From assembly GCA_910585935.1 (NCBI GenBank), contig CAJUHN010000014.1:1-27992 (forward strand): a DNA stretch of 27,992 nucleotides. The letters are read 5' to 3'. The stretch is from an uncultured Lachnospiraceae bacterium. Its GTDB lineage: Bacteria; Bacillota; Clostridia; Lachnospirales; Lachnospiraceae. The notes below the pieces were generated by a model. That model worked only from the letters and a program-made list of their open reading frames with translations, did no database searches and was not told where the DNA came from. Position numbers and translations under genes: made by a program. This document shows positions 24,047-27,992 of the stretch, piece after piece (within the stretch, counting starts at the first letter, position 1; every line of letters starts with the position of its first letter).

Positions 24047-25257
24047 TTATTAAAAAATTTCAGGGAAATACAGAAGAAGAGGCAATTTTAGCGGCCAAAG
24101 AAGAGATGGGAAGTAACGCCATTGTTATGAATATCTGTACGACAAAACAAAAAGGAATTTTTGGAATGTTTCGTAAAGATATGGTGGAAGTGACTGCCGC
24201 ATTAGAAGAAAAGGAAGATTTGCTTCAAAAAGAAAAAGACCTTCAAAAAGAAGAGGCAGCAGAAAAAAAACAGGTTTTACAAGAACCAAAACAGGAAGAA
24301 GAAAAAGACAATCAAATCAATAAAAAACCAAAAGAAGATGCTGCCTTTGAGAAAAGATTGGTCAATATTCAGAGTATGTTGGAGAATCAAATGAAAAGAC
24401 AGGAACCAATAAAGGAAGAAAAAGAAAAGGCAGTGGAGCAGGAAGAAAGAGAAAACCTGCCTTTTTTACGGTTAGTTTATAAACATTTAATTGATAATGA
24501 TGTACAGGAAATGTATGTCAATCAGATTTTTACAGAAGTAGAAAGAGGATTAAAAAAAGAGGCGTCTTTAGAAAGCGTTTTAGCGGCTGTTTATCAAAAA
24601 ATTATTTTAAAATTAGGAGAGCCTGATCCTATTGTATATAAAGAAGGGCAGAAAAAAGTCGTTTTTTTTGTAGGACCTACAGGAGTGGGGAAAACAACGA
24701 CCATAGCGAAGTTAGTTTCTGAGATGAAATTAAAACATAGGGCGAAGATAGCATTAATGACCGCTGATACATATCGAATTTCAGCGGTAGAGCAGCTTCG
24801 CACTTATGCCAGTATTTTAGATATTCCTTTAAAAATCGTTTACTCAGAAAGTGATTTGACACAGGGGTTGGAAGAATTAAAGGAATATGATATGATATTC
24901 ATAGATACAGCAGGACGTTCTCATAAAAATAAAGAACAATGTGCGGAATTGTTTGATCTCATTGCGAGTATGGAACAGAATAAGAACTATGAGATGGAAA
25001 TCAGCCTAGTTTTAAGTGTTACTACGAAATATAAAGATTTAGTGAAGATATGTGAAAAATATTCACAATTAGGAAAATATCGCATCATTTTTACAAAGTT
25101 AGATGAAACAAGCAGCGTAGGAAATATTTTAAATATTGCTATCTTGACCCATGGAACATTATCCTATACCGCTTCTGGTCAAAATGTTCCAGATGATATT
25201 TCTGTTATTAATGTGCAAAATATTGCGAAACGTTTGCTTGGGAGAGGGGAAGATTAA
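24043..25257 (+). CDS. flhF: Flagellar placement GTPase FlhF
   Basis: FlhF is an SRP-type GTPase that sets flagellar position. The 404-residue product has the basic/acidic, coiled-coil-like N-terminal B domain (KFQGNTEEEAILAAKEEMGS, then a Lys/Glu/Gln-rich stretch to ~135). An N domain follows, then the GTPase G domain with GPTGVGKTT (about 211-219), TADTYRISAVEQLRTYA and DTAGRSHKN. Its start overlaps the flhA stop, and flhG begins directly after its stop. A T8 run (24662-24669) precedes the P-loop codons. Confidence 0.95.
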   Translation: MIIKKFQGNTEEEAILAAKEEMGSNAIVMNICTTKQKGIFGMFRKDMVEVTAALEEKEDLLQKEKDLQKEEAAEKKQVLQEPKQEEEKDNQINKKPKEDAAFEKRLVNIQSMLENQMKRQEPIKEEKEKAVEQEERENLPFLRLVYKHLIDNDVQEMYVNQIFTEVERGLKKEASLESVLAAVYQKIILKLGEPDPIVYKEGQKKVVFFVGPTGVGKTTTIAKLVSEMKLKHRAKIALMTADTYRISAVEQLRTYASILDIPLKIVYSESDLTQGLEELKEYDMIFIDTAGRSHKNKEQCAELFDLIASMEQNKNYEMEISLVLSVTTKYKDLVKICEKYSQLGKYRIIFTKLDETSSVGNILNIAILTHGTLSYTASGQNVPDDISVINVQNIAKRLLGRGED

Positions 25258-26142
25258 ATGGATCAAGCACAGAACTTAAGAAATATAGTGAAAGCGCAGC
25301 AAGTACAAGTGAATAAAAGTGCGAGATTGCTCACGATTACCAGCGGAAAAGGTGGAGTAGGAAAGTCCAGCACAGCAGTGAATTTAGCAGTACAGTTCAG
25401 AAAGTTAGGATATCGTGTGCTGATATTTGATGCAGATTTTGGACTTGCAAATATAGAAGTGATGTTTGGTGTTTTTCCAGAATATAATTTATCTGATGTG
25501 GTTTTTCGCAATAAGAAAATAGAGGAAATCATCACAAGAGGTCCTATGGATATCGGCTTTATTTCTGGAGGCTCTGGTATAGCAGAATTATCTAATCTTT
25601 CTAAAGAAAATGTTCGATTTCTGGCAAGTAAATTAATGCAATTAGATACAATGTTTGATATTATTATTGTGGATACAGGAGCAGGAATATCAGATACTGT
25701 TATGGAATTTGTAAAATGTAGTAAAGAAGTGATTGTAGTGACTACTCCAGAACCAACATCCATCACAGATTTTTATTCATTGTTAAAAGCATTAAAGCGT
25801 TCATCTGATTTTGATTCAGAAAGTACTACTATAAAAGTGCTCGCGAATAAAGTCAATGGAACAGAGGAAGCGAGAGAGTTGTATTTAAAAGTCAATTCTG
25901 TAGTGAGTAAATTTTTAGGAATCAAACTAGAATTTTTAGGATTAATTCCGAATGATTCCCATGTATCAAAAGCGATCATGCAGCAAAAACCGGTATCTAT
26001 TGTAGATGAAAATGCGAAGGCTTCTAAGGCATATGAAAAGATAGCGAAGGGATTACTAGAAGATGCGCAGATGGATATCTATGGAAAAGTAGGAATTGCG
26101 CAGATTTTTATGAATATTTTTCGGGCAAAAACAAGAAGATAA
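25258..26142 (+). CDS. flhG: MinD-like flagellar number ATPase FlhG (YlxH)
   Basis: FlhG is a membrane-associated MinD-type ATPase that limits flagellar number and stimulates FlhF GTPase. The 294-residue product begins with the FlhF-activating DQAQNLR motif (residues 2-8). It then has the deviant Walker A GKGGVGKSS (about 30-38), FDADFGLANIEVMFG, and VDTGAGIS. The C-terminus ends in a short amphipathic-looking segment suited to membrane contact. It starts at the base after the flhF stop. Confidence 0.95.
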   Translation: MDQAQNLRNIVKAQQVQVNKSARLLTITSGKGGVGKSSTAVNLAVQFRKLGYRVLIFDADFGLANIEVMFGVFPEYNLSDVVFRNKKIEEIITRGPMDIGFISGGSGIAELSNLSKENVRFLASKLMQLDTMFDIIIVDTGAGISDTVMEFVKCSKEVIVVTTPEPTSITDFYSLLKALKRSSDFDSESTTIKVLANKVNGTEEARELYLKVNSVVSKFLGIKLEFLGLIPNDSHVSKAIMQQKPVSIVDENAKASKAYEKIAKGLLEDAQMDIYGKVGIAQIFMNIFRAKTRR

Positions 26143-26244
26143 TAGGCAATAGTCAAGTCAAAATAAAAAATTTCTAGAAGATTCTAAAAATAATAAAATT
26201 TTTAAAAAAAATGAAAAAATAAAAACCTATTTTAGCAAAATATA

Positions 26245-26253
26245 TGATATAAT
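26245..26253 (+). promoter_or_regulatory. Extended -10 promoter before cheB
   Basis: TGATATAAT (26245-26253) is a TG-N-TATAAT extended -10. No good -35 lies 16-18 bases upstream, which an extended -10 can tolerate. The start point would be near 26260, giving a leader of about 95 bases. The 213-bp gap before cheB is the longest inside the flagellar part of the window, so a separate promoter for the che genes is reasonable. Confidence 0.5.
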
Positions 26254-26281
26254 AAGAGAAGACAAAATAACAATAGTAATG

Positions 26282-26332
26282 CCTGTAGTTGATCTCTATT
26301 AGCTTATTTTTGCAGAGGAAATCAATTATAGG
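26282..26332 (+). promoter_or_regulatory. Stem-loop in the cheB leader RNA
   Basis: CCTGTAGTTGAT (26282-26293) pairs with ATCAATTATAGG (26321-26332) over 12 bp with two G-U pairs. The 27-base interior has a further CTCT/AGAG stem. It ends about 9 bases before the cheB ribosome site. No T run follows, so it is not a terminator. I do not recognise a known riboswitch motif. It may stabilise the mRNA or control translation. Confidence 0.45.
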
Positions 26333-26355
26333 AAAAAATGAAAAGGGCTGATAAA

Positions 26356-27453
26356 ATGAAAAAGAATATATTGATTGTCGATGACTCTGTACTTATGAGA
26401 AGAGTATTATCTGATACCGTAAATTCAGATGATAGATTTACGGTAAAAGATATTGCTAATGATGGTCAGGCGGGACTGAAATTATTATTGAATTCTCCGA
26501 CCTTATATGATGCTGTTCTGTTAGATATTTATATGCCTAAGATGACAGGACTGGAGGTTTTAGAGGAATTAGAAAAACATAAAGAAGTCACTTCTAAAGT
26601 GATCATATGCAGCACAAAAGCGGATGAGAGTGCAGAAGAAACAATGATAGCATTAGACCGTGGCGCTTTTGATTTCATTAAAAAACCCGAAAATTTGATT
26701 AATGCCAAAAGTAATACATTTCAGGAAGCATTGCTTAGGATACTGGAAGTGGCGACAGAACAACGAGCAGTAAGACCTTCTGTTAGCAGTGTCTGGAAGA
26801 AAAAACCTTTAACAACCACAGAGAGAAAGAATTCTATTATAAGACCAGACACTTCATTGATAAAAGGTTCTGGAAACAAATTAATTGCTTTAGCATGTTC
26901 TACAGGAGGTCCAAAAACATTACAATCTCTGATTCCCTTTCTTCCTCAGAACATGAATGCTCCAATGGTATTGGTACAACATATGCCGGGAGGATTTACA
27001 AATTCTTTAGCTATGAGGCTAAATGATATAAGTAAAGTAAAGGTGAAAGAAGCACAAGATGGGGAGATTCTTGAAAAAGGAACTGTTTACATAGCCCCAG
27101 GAGGAAAACATATGAAAATTGCCAGAAGCGGCAGTTTCGGTTCTAAAATTGTGATATCGGAAGAACCTCCAAGAGATGCTTTAAGACCATGTGCAAATAT
27201 TATGTATGAATCTCTGATGGATTCTAAATATGATGAAATCGTCTGTGTAGTTTTAACAGGAATGGGAGCAGATGGCACAGTGGGAATTAAAGCATTGAAA
27301 GAAAAGAAAAAAGTTTATGTAATCGCCCAAGATGATGCTACCAGTGTAGTATATGGAATGCCCAAAATGGTCGCACAAGCTGGATTAACAAATGAAATAT
27401 TGCCAATTACTGAGATTGCTGATACAATCATAAAGAAGGTAGGTGTACAATAA
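26356..27453 (+). CDS. cheB: Chemotaxis methylesterase/glutamine deamidase CheB
   Basis: CheB removes methyl groups from chemoreceptors for adaptation. The 365-residue product has an N-terminal receiver domain with D9/D10 and phospho-acceptor D57 (LLDIYMPKMTG). A linker (about 130-172) follows. The methylesterase domain has catalytic Ser182 (ACSTGGPKTL), His209 (VQHMPGGFT) and Asp306 (LTGMGADGT). I chose ATG 26356 because AAAAGGG (26341-26347) lies 8 bases upstream and CheB proteins usually begin near KKNILIVDDS; ATG 26338 would add six residues. The stop shares a base with the cheA start (TAATG). Confidence 0.95.
   Translation: MKKNILIVDDSVLMRRVLSDTVNSDDRFTVKDIANDGQAGLKLLLNSPTLYDAVLLDIYMPKMTGLEVLEELEKHKEVTSKVIICSTKADESAEETMIALDRGAFDFIKKPENLINAKSNTFQEALLRILEVATEQRAVRPSVSSVWKKKPLTTTERKNSIIRPDTSLIKGSGNKLIALACSTGGPKTLQSLIPFLPQNMNAPMVLVQHMPGGFTNSLAMRLNDISKVKVKEAQDGEILEKGTVYIAPGGKHMKIARSGSFGSKIVISEEPPRDALRPCANIMYESLMDSKYDEIVCVVLTGMGADGTVGIKALKEKKKVYVIAQDDATSVVYGMPKMVAQAGLTNEILPITEIADTIIKKVGVQ
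27268..27402 (+). repeat. cheB 3' segment, copy A of a tandem repeat
   Basis: This stretch of cheB (codons about 305-349, including catalytic Asp306) recurs at 27865-27992. The last 90 bases of each copy align without gaps and differ at five positions, all transitions. The first ~45 bases align with two small gaps (2 and 5 bases). Confidence 0.9.
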
Positions 27454-27872
27454 TGGATGAAAAAGAATACCGAAGCCCATACCTAGAAACTTATATTGAT
27501 GAAACAAAAGAACATTTAGAGGAGTTCAATAATGAATTATTGATCTTAAAAAAAGAACCAGAGAATAAAGAGGCTATAGGGCAAATTTTTGTAATGGCAC
27601 ATTCTTTAAAAGGAATGGCAACTGTAATGACATATAAGAGGATTCATCGCTTAGCTCGTGATATAGAAAGCATATCTAGGAAAGTGGAAGAAGATAGAAT
27701 GAAGATGAATCCGGAATTATTGGATATTTTATTTCAATGTTTAGAGGCTCTAAAGGAACATTTATCTTGTGTTATAGAAACATCAGATGAGGGAACAAAT
27801 GAAAATGAACCTCTTATTGCCCGTTTAGATGCCATTCTATTAAAACAGGGAATTTCAAATGAAAGCAGATGA
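27453..27872 (+). CDS. cheA: Truncated CheA: histidine phosphotransfer domain only
   Basis: CheA is normally a ~650-700-residue histidine kinase. Here the frame ends after 139 residues and contains just the N-terminal Hpt (P1) domain: IDETKEHLEEFNNELLIL, phospho-acceptor His50 in VMAHSLKGMATVM, and LLDILFQCLEALKEHL. The P2, dimerisation, ATPase and CheW-like domains are missing. The stop lies at the point where a copy of cheB sequence begins, so this is best read as a broken cheA rather than a designed single-domain protein. The motif after the His has MT-Y where families usually have MG-Y/F. It starts on the overlapping TAATG of cheB. Confidence 0.8.
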   Translation: MDEKEYRSPYLETYIDETKEHLEEFNNELLILKKEPENKEAIGQIFVMAHSLKGMATVMTYKRIHRLARDIESISRKVEEDRMKMNPELLDILFQCLEALKEHLSCVIETSDEGTNENEPLIARLDAILLKQGISNESR

Positions 27873-27992
27873 TACAGTAGGAAAAAGCATTGAAAGAAAA
27901 GAGTTTATGTAATCGCTCAAGACGATGCTATCAGTGTGGTATATGGAATGCCCAAAATGGTCGCACAGGCTGGATTAACAAATGAAATATTG
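27865..27992 (+). pseudogene. Diverged, frame-disrupted 3' fragment of cheB (continues past window)
   Basis: From GCAGAT at 27865 the sequence follows cheB from codon 305 on. Two gaps totalling 7 bases near the start break the reading frame relative to cheB. From 27903 to the window end the frame is clean and would encode VYVIAQDDAISVVYGMPKMV and onward, with one residue change from intact CheB (Thr to Ile). There is no start codon or ribosome site for it. It overlaps the last codons of the short cheA. It is probably the second copy in a tandem duplication; what follows lies outside the window. Confidence 0.8.

Noticed and set aside
27865..27992. cheB copy as a pure assembly artefact
   Set aside because: Five substitutions and two gaps separate the copies, which a duplicated contig edge would not show; still worth checking with long reads.

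Overview
This is an AT-rich, low-GC Gram-positive (Clostridia, most likely Lachnospiraceae-type) chromosomal segment. It carries codY followed by an almost complete fla/che operon, all on the + strand. The assignment to Clostridia rests on codY lying directly upstream of flgB, the flbD-motA-motB-fliL-fliM-fliY-cheY-fliO-fliP order, a CheC-like FliY instead of a short FliN, strong AAGGAGG ribosome sites and TTG/GTG starts. The species cannot be named from the sequence alone.

Layout. Positions 1-849 hold no protein gene. Two copies of a ~150-bp MITE-like palindromic element sit there in inverted orientation (the first is cut by the window edge), flanking an AT-rich spacer with a second, degenerate inverted repeat and a SigD-like promoter match. 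codY (850-1623) follows, with its own promoter candidate and terminator. A SigA-like promoter (1816-1843) precedes flgB-flgC-fliE (rod), fliF-fliG-fliH-fliI-fliJ (MS ring, switch, export ATPase), a MotE/YlxF-like protein, fliK-flgD-[TIGR02530-type protein]-flgE (hook), and then a terminator-like hairpin. Next come flbD, motA-motB-fliL (stator), fliM-fliY-cheY (switch and signal), fliO-P-Q-R-flhB-flhA (export gate), flhF-flhG (placement and number), and, after a 213-bp gap with its own extended -10 promoter, cheB and a very short cheA.

How it works together. The products build the motor from the inside out: rod/MS ring, switch, type III export apparatus, hook and stator. CheY, FliM and FliY link the motor to chemotaxis. 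Many neighbours overlap or nearly touch (fliG/fliH, fliQ/fliR, fliR/flhB, flhA/flhF, flhF/flhG, cheB/cheA), so translational coupling is likely.

Most of the window is conserved, ordinary flagellar DNA. The most anomalous site is the 3' end. cheA stops after a lone Hpt domain (139 codons), exactly where a diverged, frame-disrupted copy of the 3' part of cheB begins. This looks like the junction of an old tandem duplication in cheB-cheA. Also worth attention are the inverted MITE pair, a perfect 14-bp terminator-like palindrome inside fliE, a perfect 13-bp hairpin in the fliP signal-peptide region, and a hairpin in the cheB leader. I found no clear evidence of a wholly new multi-gene system.
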